Of a stretch of 35,201 nucleotides of DNA, positions 25,184-34,407 are shown one piece after another (within the stretch, counting starts at the first letter, position 1; every line of letters starts with the position of its first letter). The stretch lies in NCBI GenBank assembly GCA_026996605.1, contig JALWLE010000126.1:1-35201 (forward strand), read 5' to 3'. The DNA is from Flavobacteriales bacterium. Its GTDB lineage: Bacteria > Bacteroidota > Bacteroidia > Flavobacteriales > Flavobacteriaceae. The notes beneath the pieces are model-generated. The model had not been told where the DNA came from. It searched no databases and saw only the letters and a program-made list of their open reading frames with translations. A program made the translations under genes and the position numbers.

Positions 25184-26551
25184 ATGAAAAAAATGAAAAA
25201 AATAAGTCTTTTAATATTACTGATTCTTTCCTTGTCTGCTTGTGAGAAAGAATTTATAGATAAAAACGAGGTAACTGAAAAGGCTGCCTACGAAACACCT
25301 GAAGCTTATCAAGGTATTGTTTTGGGTATGACCAAAATATTTACCACTTCAACCTTAAAAAATATCATTAAAGGTCCCGGCTTAACTGCCAAAGAATTCG
25401 GTCGAGCCAATACATATGTTTCAACAACCCAATTATCAAACGGTGGTAAAGGCATTACTGATGATAATCCCACAGTCAATGGTATTTGGTCAGGTTTACA
25501 TCGTAGTCGTGGCATAGCCGAAAAAATCTTATCTAATATTGATAAAGTTACTTTCGTTAATGCTGACGAAGGCATAGCATATAAAGCTTATGCTAAGTTT
25601 TTTAAAGGGTTGACCATTGGTTATATGTCACAATACTGGGAAAAAGTTACTTTGGATAATGATGCTGAAAACAATGCTCAATTTGTCGATAGATTAGACG
25701 GATACCAAACCGCTATTGATTATTTAAATGATGCTGAACAAAGTTTTACAAACAACGCGAATGCCACAGCTTTAATCAATGGTTTGATTTCTTCAAATTT
25801 TTCCGTGTTAGATGTAATTCATATCTTAAAAGCCCGATATTATATGGAATTAGGACAATACCAAGAAGCATATGATGAAGCCAATGCTGTTGATTTAACA
25901 ACAAAATCACAATGGGATTATGATGGTGGAGCTATTAAAAATCCGATATATGCTCAAATATTAGATCCGGGCGCTTCATTAAATTATTTACCTTTAGACC
26001 AACTGGGAATGTTATCAGTACACACACTAGATGTCGGTGACAATCGTGTAAACTTTTATTTGGAAAATACTGTTGTCATGCAAGATATTGATTGTGGCTA
26101 TGATTTATACAATCCTGTAGGTTTCTGGTCAACCGATTCATCACCTATTCCTGTATATTTAACCGGAGAAGTCATGTTGCTTAAAGCAGAAGCCAAAGCG
26201 CGGTTAAATGGTGCAGCCAACTTGGCAGAAGCCGTTAATTTAATTAATGATGTAAGAACCAAAACATCGAGCGCTGATCCTTTTGGAGTTGGTGCTTCAT
26301 TAGGTGTATGGACAGGAAATGCTACAAATCAGCAAGACGTTTTAGATGAAATCTATAGAAATTATGCAGCCGAATTATATTTAGAAGGACTGAGATTTCC
26401 CATACATAGACGATTTTTTCCTAATTACCTAGATAATATCGATTGGAATCAAGTGAATCGTTGCGGTTTAGAACGTGTAAACAATTTCTATCCTTATCCG
26501 GATAGTGAACGCGCCAACAACCCGAATTGTCCACCTAATCCCGAATTTTAA
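25184..26551 (+). CDS. RagB/SusD family nutrient-uptake lipoprotein
   Basis: A 455-residue lipoprotein. The signal ends in LSLSA-Cys20, followed by EKEFID, as in other surface-exposed Bacteroidota lipoproteins. The SusD-type helical scaffold is visible: VNGIWSGLHRSRGIAEKIL (about residues 99-117), AYAKFFKGLTIGYMSQYW with a TPR-like pattern, and a C-terminal RNYAAELYLEGLRF motif (about 400-413). SusD proteins act as a substrate-capturing lid on the SusC barrel. The gene starts 3 bp after susC and ends at a terminator, so the operon has just these two genes. It is slightly shorter than the usual 500-600 residues but complete. The ligand is unknown; the upstream GH16-like enzyme suggests a beta-glucan-type polymer, as inference only. 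Confidence 0.95.
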   Translation: MKKMKKISLLILLILSLSACEKEFIDKNEVTEKAAYETPEAYQGIVLGMTKIFTTSTLKNIIKGPGLTAKEFGRANTYVSTTQLSNGGKGITDDNPTVNGIWSGLHRSRGIAEKILSNIDKVTFVNADEGIAYKAYAKFFKGLTIGYMSQYWEKVTLDNDAENNAQFVDRLDGYQTAIDYLNDAEQSFTNNANATALINGLISSNFSVLDVIHILKARYYMELGQYQEAYDEANAVDLTTKSQWDYDGGAIKNPIYAQILDPGASLNYLPLDQLGMLSVHTLDVGDNRVNFYLENTVVMQDIDCGYDLYNPVGFWSTDSSPIPVYLTGEVMLLKAEAKARLNGAANLAEAVNLINDVRTKTSSADPFGVGASLGVWTGNATNQQDVLDEIYRNYAAELYLEGLRFPIHRRFFPNYLDNIDWNQVNRCGLERVNNFYPYPDSERANNPNCPPNPEF

Positions 26552-26577
26552 TTTTTTATTACTATCAAAAATTAAAG

Positions 26578-26606
26578 AAAGCTGCCTAAAACGGCAGCTT
26601 TCTCAT
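26578..26606 (+). terminator. rho-independent terminator of the susC-susD operon
   Basis: AAAGCTGCC (26578-26586) pairs perfectly with GGCAGCTTT (26593-26601) around a six-base loop. The tail TTTCTCATTT is only moderately T-rich. It lies 26 bp past the susD-type stop codon. Confidence 0.8.
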
Positions 26607-26633
26607 TTCTTAACTAAATTTTTACAAAGCTGT

Positions 26634-26665
26634 TTTGTCATGTTACATAAAGTTAGTTACTTTTG
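26634..26665 (+). promoter_or_regulatory. Bacteroidota-type promoter for pfkA-gapA
   Basis: TTTG at 26634-26637, a 20-bp spacer, then TACTTTTG at 26658-26665, a full match to TAnnTTTG. The pfkA start codon is 61 bp downstream. Confidence 0.6.
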
Positions 26666-26726
26666 TCAATCAATTAAGGAAATCCGTTTTTAACAAATTT
26701 ATTATCTTGCGGCATAAAATTAACAA

Positions 26727-27713
26727 ATGAAGAAACAAATACAAAATATTGCAGTGATGACATCCGGAGGCGATGCGCCCGGAATGAATGCAGCGATTAG
26801 AGCAGTCATTAGGACAGCTGTTTTTTACAAATTGGATCCCTATGGAATTTATCGCGGCTATGAAGGTTTGATAGACGGCGATATAGAACGTTTTAATGCC
26901 CGTAAAGTCAGTAATATCATCAATAGAGGCGGAACCATATTAAAAACCGCCCGTTCACAAGAATTTAGAACAGTACAAGGGCGTAAAAAAGCTTATGACC
27001 AATTAAAAAAACATAATATTGACGCTTTAATCGTAATAGGTGGAGACGGCTCTTTTACCGGTGCCAAAGTCTTTGCCGAAGAATTTAATTTTCCGGTTAT
27101 CGGCATTCCCGGTACTATTGACAATGATATTTTCGGCACCGATTTTACCATCGGATTTGATACGGCAAGCAATACGGCAACCGAAGCCATAGACAAAATA
27201 CGGGACACCGCCAGCTCACATAATCGTTTGTTTTTTATAGAAGTTATGGGACGAAATGCAGGCTTTTTGGCACTTTATAGTGGTATAGCAGGCGGAGCTG
27301 AAGAAATTTTGATACCCGAAGAAAACATTGGTATTGATAAATTGGTCGAGTCTTTACGTCGTAGTAAACGTGCCGGTAAAACAAGCAGTATAGTAGTAGT
27401 GGCTGAAGGCGATAAAACCGGTAAAAATGTTTTTGAACTGGCTAAGTACGTTGATGACAATTTGAAAGAATATGAATCACGTGTCGTGATTGTCGGACAT
27501 ATTCAACGTGGCGGTTCACCAACAACTTTCGACCGTGTATTGGCAAGTCGTCTGGGGGTTAAAGCAGTAGAAGCTCTTTTAGATGGACAAAACAAAATTA
27601 TGGTAGGATTTAGAAATAATCATGTTTCTTATACATCTTTAGAAGATGCCATTAGTTTAAACAGAACAATTAATAAAGAATTGTTAAATATCAGTGATAT
27701 TTTGACAACCTAA
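26727..27713 (+). CDS. pfkA: ATP-dependent 6-phosphofructokinase
   Basis: A 328-residue glycolytic enzyme converting fructose 6-phosphate to the 1,6-bisphosphate. The N-terminal MTSGGDAPGMNAAIR (residues 11-25) and GGDGS (105-109) form the ATP site; a Gly rather than Asp at the fourth position of GGDG indicates ATP rather than pyrophosphate use. The catalytic base lies in GTIDND (Asp132), and the substrate-binding MGRNAG and GHIQRGGSP motifs are intact. Length fits the short bacterial PfkA class. It is followed by gapA after 32 bp in the same direction, so glycolytic flux genes are co-transcribed. Confidence 0.97.
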   Translation: MKKQIQNIAVMTSGGDAPGMNAAIRAVIRTAVFYKLDPYGIYRGYEGLIDGDIERFNARKVSNIINRGGTILKTARSQEFRTVQGRKKAYDQLKKHNIDALIVIGGDGSFTGAKVFAEEFNFPVIGIPGTIDNDIFGTDFTIGFDTASNTATEAIDKIRDTASSHNRLFFIEVMGRNAGFLALYSGIAGGAEEILIPEENIGIDKLVESLRRSKRAGKTSSIVVVAEGDKTGKNVFELAKYVDDNLKEYESRVVIVGHIQRGGSPTTFDRVLASRLGVKAVEALLDGQNKIMVGFRNNHVSYTSLEDAISLNRTINKELLNISDILTT

Positions 27714-27733
27714 AATACAATAATAAATTTTAA

Positions 27734-28744
<1,011 letters not shown>

Positions 28745-28755
28745 AGTGTCTTAAA

Positions 28756-28804
28756 AAAACAATTAAAAAGGTAGCTGCTAAGCAGCTACCTTTTTAATTG
28801 TTTT
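28756..28804. terminator. bidirectional terminator between gapA and fumC
   Basis: Two 24-base arms (28756-28779 and 28781-28804) are perfect reverse complements around a single central A. The core is GGTAGCTGCT/AGCAGCTACC. A/T tracts flank both sides, so it can stop transcription from gapA and from convergent fumC. Confidence 0.9.
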
Positions 28805-28822
28805 AAATTATCTTAAAAGCCA

Positions 28823-30220
28823 TTAATCAATATCACCTACCATTTTTTCCGGCACAACATATTTGTCAAATTCTTCGGGGGTTAAAATACCTAAATTAAC
28901 AGCTTCTTCTTTAAGTGTTGTACCGTTTTTATGAGCGGTTTTAGCGATTAAGGCGGCTTTTTCATAGCCAATATGCGGATTTAGTGCCGTGACCAACATC
29001 AAAGAATTGTTCAAAAGTTCCTCAATACGTTTATAATTCGGTTTAATACCTTTTACCAGTTTGTCAGTAAATGAAACGGCGGCATCACCTAACAAATCGG
29101 CAGATTGTAACGCATTATAAATCATCATGGGTTTGAATACATTAAGTTCATAATGTCCTTGTGTTCCACCTACAGTTATAGCCACATCATTTCCCATAAT
29201 TTGTGCCGCTACCATGGTAATGGCTTCCGCTTGTGTCGGATTGACCTTTCCGGGCATAATACTGCTACCGGGTTCGTTGGCAGGAATGATAATTTCACCA
29301 ATACCGGAACGAGGTCCGGAAGCCAATAAACGAATGTCATTAGCAATTTTATTAACTGAAACAGCTATTTGTTTCAGTGCGCCGTGCGTTTCAACTATGG
29401 CATCGTGAGCAGCCAAAGCTTCAAATTTGTTTTCAGCCGTTTTAAAAGGTAAACCGGTAAACTCGGCTATATATTTGGCAACCAATTCGGCATAACCTTT
29501 TGGTGTATTAATGCCGGTTCCAACAGCTGTGCCACCAAGAGCCAATTCGCTTAAATGATTCAAGGTATTTTTTAAAGCTTTGATGCCATGGTCTAGTTGA
29601 GAAACATAACCCGAAAATTCTTGACCCAATGTCAAAGGCGTAGCGTCCATCAAGTGCGTACGACCGATTTTGACAACTTTCGTAAATTCTTTGGATTTTT
29701 TAGCGAGTTCATCACGCATGTATTCTAAACCGGGAATGGTTTTTTCTACTATTTTCTTATATAATGCAATATGCATAGCAGTCGGAAACGTATCATTAGA
29801 CGATTGCGATTTGTTAACATCGTCATTGGGATGAATGTATTTTTCACCTTCTCCCAATTTATAACCTTGCAATACGTGAGCGCGATTAGAAACCACCTCG
29901 TTAAAATTCATATTGCTTTGTGTTCCTGAACCGGTTTGCCAAATAACTAAAGGAAATTGATCATATAATTTACCTTCTAAAACTTCATCGGCTACTTGGG
30001 CTATTAAGTCACGTTTGTCTTTAGGTAAAACACCCAATTCGTGATTGGTGTAAGCCGCTGCTTTTTTTAAAATAGCAAAAGCATCGATAATCTCACGGGG
30101 CATGGAAGCCGCCGGACCTATTTTAAAATTGTTACGTGAACGCTCGGTTTGTGCACCCCAATACTTATCGGCAGGTACTTTAACTTCACCTATAGTGTCG
30201 TGTTCTATTCTGTATTTCAT
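28823..30220 (-). CDS. fumC: class II fumarate hydratase
   Basis: A 465-residue TCA-cycle enzyme interconverting fumarate and malate. Class II signatures are intact: [10 protein letters not shown] (residues 96-105), [10 protein letters not shown] with His189, and the mobile loop [11 protein letters not shown] (318-328) holding the catalytic Ser. It lacks the iron-sulfur cysteine pattern of class I enzymes, so it is oxygen-stable. The related aspartate ammonia-lyase and argininosuccinate lyase are less likely, given [12 protein letters not shown] and the FumC-like C terminus. The start codon is immediately preceded by an AACC-rich short repeat. Confidence 0.97.
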   Translation of the reverse strand: MKYRIEHDTIGEVKVPADKYWGAQTERSRNNFKIGPAASMPREIIDAFAILKKAAAYTNHELGVLPKDKRDLIAQVADEVLEGKLYDQFPLVIWQTGSGTQSNMNFNEVVSNRAHVLQGYKLGEGEKYIHPNDDVNKSQSSNDTFPTAMHIALYKKIVEKTIPGLEYMRDELAKKSKEFTKVVKIGRTHLMDATPLTLGQEFSGYVSQLDHGIKALKNTLNHLSELALGGTAVGTGINTPKGYAELVAKYIAEFTGLPFKTAENKFEALAAHDAIVETHGALKQIAVSVNKIANDIRLLASGPRSGIGEIIIPANEPGSSIMPGKVNPTQAEAITMVAAQIMGNDVAITVGGTQGHYELNVFKPMMIYNALQSADLLGDAAVSFTDKLVKGIKPNYKRIEELLNNSLMLVTALNPHIGYEKAALIAKTAHKNGTTLKEEAVNLGILTPEEFDKYVVPEKMVGDID

Positions 30221-30225
30221 ATCTT

Positions 30226-30270
30226 TTTGGTTATATTGGTTATATGGTTATTTGGTTATATGGTTAATGT
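30226..30270. repeat. AACC/ATA-rich short tandem repeat upstream of fumC
   Basis: On the minus strand this tract reads as several ATATAACC or AAATAACC units directly ahead of the fumC start codon. It shares the 18-mer CATATAACCAAATAACCA with the leader of nhaA at 6178-6215. Confidence 0.65.
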
Positions 30271-30469
30271 TGAATATTATATTTATCGTTTATAGTTTAT
30301 ATAATTCTTTAATTCCGGTGGCTTCGGCACTCAGCCACCTTTTATTTTGGTTCATAGTCCACTAAGTGATCCCAATGAGAATCGGAAATATACCGAAGTG
30401 ACCGCTATTATTTACAACAAATTTACAATCAAAAATACATAAAAATGAGTTCTTTTGTCAGTTTTTTAC
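30271..30469. other. intergenic region with short hairpins
   Basis: No gene is visible. GGTGGCT (30317-30323) and AGCCACC (30333-30339) form a hairpin with a nine-base loop. It resembles the GTGGCTGAG-type interspersed repeats of Bacteroidota. Around 30359-30405 lie CACTAAGTG and ACCGAAGTGACC, which may be decayed repeat sequence. A promoter for fumC is expected here but I cannot point to a good match. Confidence 0.45.
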
Positions 30470-30499
30470 AAAAAAAGCTGCCCGTTTGGACAGCTTTTT
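30470..30499 (-). terminator. rho-independent terminator of the DUF4197 gene
   Basis: AAAAAGCTG (30472-30480) pairs with CAGCTTTTT (30491-30499), with two more inner GC pairs. On the minus strand the stem runs into seven Ts. It lies 20 bp beyond the stop codon at 30520. Confidence 0.85.
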
Positions 30500-30519
30500 A
30501 GAATTCTTAAAATTTGCTA

Positions 30520-31233
30520 CTATTTATGATCCTGCAAAGCAAAAACTTTCTTTAACAAGCTGGAAGTCCGTTCGTTGATATCCGTTCTGATTTTTTGCTC
30601 TTCTACCGCTACTTTTATAAACACACCGGCCATAGCTTTTTTAGTAACGTAATCCGTTAAATCCGGATTGACTTTATCAACAAAAGGAATTTGATTGTAT
30701 TTGTTGATAATTTTTGTCCAAACTTCGTCTGCTTTTACCTTATGTAAGGACTGTTGTACTTGAGGTTTAAATTTTTGATACAACCGATTTTCTGTTTTTT
30801 GTCTTAAATAATCGGTAGCAGCTGTTTGGTCACCTAACAATATCTTTTTGGCATCATCAAACGTCATAGTCTTAATGGCAGCGACAAAAATGGGTTTGGC
30901 CTCTTTAACGGCATCTGAAGCGGCTGAGTTAAGCAATTTTATACCTTCATCAGCCAATTGTCCCATACCCAAATCACGTAAAGTTTGATCCACTTTTTGC
31001 AATTCTTGAGGTAATAAAATTTTAACCATCCGGTCTTTATAAAAACCATCCGGTGCCATTAGTTTGGTAACTTCCTTATCTATACCTTTGTTAAGAGCTT
31101 CTTTAAGTCCGGAAGCTATCTGTGCATTACTTAAACCTTCTTGCGGTAATTGATTCATGGCTTGTTGCAACTCAGCACAAGATGATAATTGCAAACTTAT
31201 CAATAAAATCAGTAGTAACTTAATGTTTTTCAT
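30520..31233 (-). CDS. DUF4197 family lipoprotein
   Basis: A 237-residue protein with a lipoprotein signal ending in LQLSS-Cys19. The mature part matches DUF4197: GLKEALNKGIDKEVTKL (about residues 42-58), an FYKDRMVKILLPQEL segment (about 64-78), then a mostly helical body with TDYLRQKTENRLYQKFKP (about 140-157). The family is periplasmic or outer-membrane associated and has no established function that I know of. Its start codon lies inside the last codons of the upstream 42-codon ORF (14-bp overlap in another frame), implying translational coupling. Confidence 0.88.
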   Translation of the reverse strand: MKNIKLLLILLISLQLSSCAELQQAMNQLPQEGLSNAQIASGLKEALNKGIDKEVTKLMAPDGFYKDRMVKILLPQELQKVDQTLRDLGMGQLADEGIKLLNSAASDAVKEAKPIFVAAIKTMTFDDAKKILLGDQTAATDYLRQKTENRLYQKFKPQVQQSLHKVKADEVWTKIINKYNQIPFVDKVNPDLTDYVTKKAMAGVFIKVAVEEQKIRTDINERTSSLLKKVFALQDHK

Positions 31234-31348
31234 AAGTTGAATTTTGATTATTTTCTTCTAATTTTAATGTTTTCTTTTTAGAAAATTTTTGATAAAGATA
31301 ACCAAAAATGGCAATACCCAATAATAAACGGATTAGAAATTTTAACAT
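31220..31348 (-). CDS. putative 42-residue single-pass membrane protein
   Basis: A 43-codon ORF with an ATG start. The product begins MLKFLIRLLLGIAIFGYLYQ and then turns basic (KFSKKKTLK) and polar, giving one N-terminal membrane helix and a short cytoplasmic tail. Its stop codon overlaps the start of the DUF4197 gene by 14 bp, an arrangement typical of translational coupling. I do not recognise the family. Evidence is limited to topology, the A-rich leader before the ATG and the overlap; short ORFs of this size also occur by chance. Confidence 0.45.
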   Translation of the reverse strand: MLKFLIRLLLGIAIFGYLYQKFSKKKTLKLEENNQNSTYEKH

Positions 31349-31508
31349 TTTAATAATTTTTTAAGTTCCGGTTATTGATAATACAAATGCTGTGCCAAGT
31401 GCGGATATCTGAACTCGCACTTGGCGCTTTCCACTTTATCGCTTTCCACTTAAGACGAATGCAATTCGTCTTTACTTACTACTTTATCGCTTTTAACTTT
31501 CAACTAAT
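31349..31508. other. intergenic region with inverted and direct repeats
   Basis: Downstream of gcvP lie two hairpins: GCCAAGTGCG (31394-31403) with CGCACTTGGC (31416-31425), and AAGACGAAT (31452-31460) with ATTCGTCTT (31464-31472). The 13-mer ACTTTATCGCTTT occurs twice (31433-31445 and 31481-31493). Neither hairpin has a T tract on the gcvP strand, so they look more like interspersed repeats than a standard terminator. A factor-independent stop for gcvP is not evident. Confidence 0.6.
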
Positions 31509-34346
31509 TTATTCTTCCATATATTTTTCAATCGGGTCGCAAGTACAGTGCAAATTGCGGTCTCCATAGGCATCATCTACTCTGGCAACTGCCGGCCAAA
31601 ACTTATTATCTCGAATAAAATCCAAAGGAAATGCCGCTTTTTGACGGGTATATTGGTGAAACCATACATCAGCTGTCAGCATATCTTGTGTATGGGGGGC
31701 ATTTTTTAAAGGATTATCCGGTTGGTCGGGTTGAACGTCTTGAATTTCTTTCCAAATACTGATCATAGCTTCGGCAAAGCGGTCAATTTCTTGTTTGCTT
31801 TCGCTTTCAGTCGGTTCTATCATCAAGGTGTCATGAACGGGGAATGACACCGTTGGGGCGTGATAGCCGTAGTCCATGAGACGTTTGGCAATATCCATTA
31901 CATTAACGCCTTTGTCTTTAAAAGGCCGACAATCCGCTATAAATTCGTGAGCGGCTCTACCACGCTCTCCGGTATATAAAACCGGATAATAATCTTTGAG
32001 CAAGGCTTCGAGATAGTTGGCATTGAGTATAGCATATTCTGTCGCTTTTTTGAGTCCGTCCGGTCCAGCCATTCTAATATAAGCATATGATATTAAACTC
32101 ACCAAAATAGAACCGTAAGGTGCTGCTGCTACGGCATTTCCGGCTTTACCACCGGTTTTAATCAAAGGATGAGACGGTAAAAATTCCGCCAAGTGTGCCT
32201 TAACTGCAATAGGTCCGACACCCGGACCGCCACCACCATGCGGAATGGCAAATGTTTTATGCAGATTAAGATGACAAACATCCGCACCGATGATTCCGGG
32301 ACTGGTCAAACCTACTTGCGCATTCATATTGGCGCCATCCATATAAACTTGTCCGCCACATTGATGTATAATGTCGGTCATTTCTTTGATAGCCGATTCA
32401 AACACGCCATGTGTCGAAGGATAAGTTACCATAAAAACTGATAAAGTGTCTTTATACAATTCGGCTTTTTCACGTAAATCATCAACATCAATATTACCTT
32501 CGGGTGTTGTTTTTATGACGACAACTTTATGTCCCGCCATAACTGCCGATGCCGGATTGGTACCATGTGCCGATGCCGGAATCAAAGCAATATTACGTTG
32601 CGTTTCTCCCTTGCTCTTGTGGTATTTTCTAACGGCTAACAATCCGGCGTATTCGCCTGCTGCTCCGGAATTGGGTTGTAAACTCACTGCATCGAGTCCG
32701 GTGATTTCTTTGAGATAATTTTTTAAATTTTCTATAACGACTTGATAACCGGCTGCTTGGTCCATCGGCACAAAGGGGTGTAAACCATTCCATTTATCCC
32801 AACTGACGGGAAACATTTCGGTAGAAGCATTGAGCTTCATGGTACAAGAACCCAAAGGAATCATCGAATGGGTTAAAGATAAATCACGGCGTTCCAATTT
32901 TTTGATATAACGCATCATTTCGGTTTCCGACTGATAAGCCTTAAAAACCGGTTGTTGCATAAAATCATCTGTACGTAAGAGTTCATCCGGAATAACAGCA
33001 AAGTTATCTTTTGTTTCCGGTATTGTTTTTTCAAAAGCAAATATTTTTAAAATGTTTTCGACATCTGCATCCGTTGTATTTTCGTCCAGTGAAACCGCTA
33101 CCAAATTATCGCCGTGATAATAATTAAAATTGATACCTGCTGTTTCCGCTACCGGACGAATTTTATCGACTTCTACGGGAATTAATAAAGTGTCAAAAAA
33201 TACATCATGCACCGGTTTGTATCCCAGTTCTATCAAACCAAAATATAATTTTTTGGTTAACCGGTGGATATTTCCGGCTATTTCTTTCAAACCATCCTGT
33301 CCTTGATAAACGGCATACATACCGGACAAAACAGCCAATAGTACTTGTGCCGTACAAATATTGGAAGTGGCTTTTTCGCGTTTGATATGTTGTTCACGGG
33401 TTTGTAGTGCCATTCGCAGGGCTTTCTTACCTTGTGCATCGACGGTAACGCCAATAATTCTACCCGGAATATGGCGTTTGTAGGATTCTTTAGCCACAAA
33501 ATAGCCTGCATGCGGTCCGCCATACGCCATGGGTAAACCAAAACGTTGGGTGCTACCAACGACCACATCTGCTCCCCACTCTGCCGGCGGCGTCAAAAGG
33601 GTCAAAGCCATTAAATCGGCTGCAACCGCCAAAGGAATATTTAAAGCTTGTAAACGCGCACTCAATTCACTATAATCATTGATTTTTCCGGATGCTGCCG
33701 GATATTGTACCAAAGCACCGAAATAATTCTCATCAATTAACGCCGTTCTAAAATCGCCCTTGACGATTTCAATATCCAATGCTTCGGCTCTGGTTTGCAA
33801 TACTGCCAAAGTTTGCGGAAAAATATCCAAATCGACAAAGAACCGCTTTGTACCGGCTTTCTTTTGTTTGCGATTGCGATTGTTATAAAACATCAACATG
33901 GCTTCTGCTGCTGCTGTTGCTTCGTCTAATAAAGAGGCATTGGCAATATCCAAACCGGTCAATTCAGTCAGCATGGTTTGGTAATTGAGCAAAGCTTCCA
34001 ATCGTCCTTGTGAGATTTCCGGTTGATAAGGGGTATAAGAAGTGTACCAAGCCGGATTTTCCAAGATATTGCGTTGGATAACGCCGGGCATAGTTGTACT
34101 ATAGTAACCAAAACCGATAAATGACCGAAACAGCTTATTCTTTTCAGCCAAATGTTCAATATGTTCCATAAATTCCGGCTCGGTCATAGCCGGCGGTAAA
34201 TTCAAATCGTGTTTGAGCCGGATATTATCGGGTATGGTTTCATAAATTAATTGGTCCATATCTTTCACTCCGATAGTTTGGAACATTTCGGGTAAATCTT
34301 TGTCACGCGGTCCAAGATGTCTATATATAAATGTATTGGTTTTCAT
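31509..34346 (-). CDS. gcvP: glycine dehydrogenase (aminomethyl-transferring), P-protein
   Basis: A 945-residue PLP enzyme of the glycine cleavage system that decarboxylates glycine and passes the aminomethyl group to lipoyl-H-protein. It is the single-chain type: the N-terminal half (TFIYRHLGPRD at the start, then FIGFGYY and a YQPEISQGRLEAL region) and the C-terminal half are fused. The PLP lysine lies in LNLHKTFAIPHGGGGPG (about residue 700). LIPASAHGTNPASA and the SLTHSMIPLGSCTMKLN stretch are conserved. Length equals the usual 940-960. The T and H proteins are not adjacent, so the system is dispersed in this genome. It starts 23 bp after the pepT terminator. Confidence 0.97.
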   Translation of the reverse strand: MKTNTFIYRHLGPRDKDLPEMFQTIGVKDMDQLIYETIPDNIRLKHDLNLPPAMTEPEFMEHIEHLAEKNKLFRSFIGFGYYSTTMPGVIQRNILENPAWYTSYTPYQPEISQGRLEALLNYQTMLTELTGLDIANASLLDEATAAAEAMLMFYNNRNRKQKKAGTKRFFVDLDIFPQTLAVLQTRAEALDIEIVKGDFRTALIDENYFGALVQYPAASGKINDYSELSARLQALNIPLAVAADLMALTLLTPPAEWGADVVVGSTQRFGLPMAYGGPHAGYFVAKESYKRHIPGRIIGVTVDAQGKKALRMALQTREQHIKREKATSNICTAQVLLAVLSGMYAVYQGQDGLKEIAGNIHRLTKKLYFGLIELGYKPVHDVFFDTLLIPVEVDKIRPVAETAGINFNYYHGDNLVAVSLDENTTDADVENILKIFAFEKTIPETKDNFAVIPDELLRTDDFMQQPVFKAYQSETEMMRYIKKLERRDLSLTHSMIPLGSCTMKLNASTEMFPVSWDKWNGLHPFVPMDQAAGYQVVIENLKNYLKEITGLDAVSLQPNSGAAGEYAGLLAVRKYHKSKGETQRNIALIPASAHGTNPASAVMAGHKVVVIKTTPEGNIDVDDLREKAELYKDTLSVFMVTYPSTHGVFESAIKEMTDIIHQCGGQVYMDGANMNAQVGLTSPGIIGADVCHLNLHKTFAIPHGGGGPGVGPIAVKAHLAEFLPSHPLIKTGGKAGNAVAAAPYGSILVSLISYAYIRMAGPDGLKKATEYAILNANYLEALLKDYYPVLYTGERGRAAHEFIADCRPFKDKGVNVMDIAKRLMDYGYHAPTVSFPVHDTLMIEPTESESKQEIDRFAEAMISIWKEIQDVQPDQPDNPLKNAPHTQDMLTADVWFHQYTRQKAAFPLDFIRDNKFWPAVARVDDAYGDRNLHCTCDPIEKYMEE

Positions 34347-34368
34347 TATTCATTTAATATTTGATATA

Positions 34369-34398
34369 CAAAAAAACCTGTGCCTTACTGCACAGGTT
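34369..34398 (-). terminator. rho-independent terminator of pepT
   Basis: AACCTGTGC (34375-34383) pairs with GCACAGGTT (34390-34398). On the minus strand the stem is followed by a run of seven Ts. It lies between pepT and gcvP, making them separate transcription units despite their shared direction. Confidence 0.88.
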
Positions 34399-34407
34399 AT
34401 AAGTAAT

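Noticed and set aside
28756-28804. The long perfect palindrome as a possible recombination or attachment site
   Set aside because: Its position between two convergent stop codons and flanking A/T tracts fit a bidirectional terminator, and no integrase is nearby.
30102-30365. 87-codon plus-strand ORF across the fumC 5' end
   Set aside because: It is half antisense to fumC and half translation of the AACC-rich repeat, so it is not a credible gene.
31375-31569. 64-codon plus-strand ORF downstream of gcvP
   Set aside because: It reads through hairpin repeats and then antisense to the gcvP 3' end; no family resemblance.
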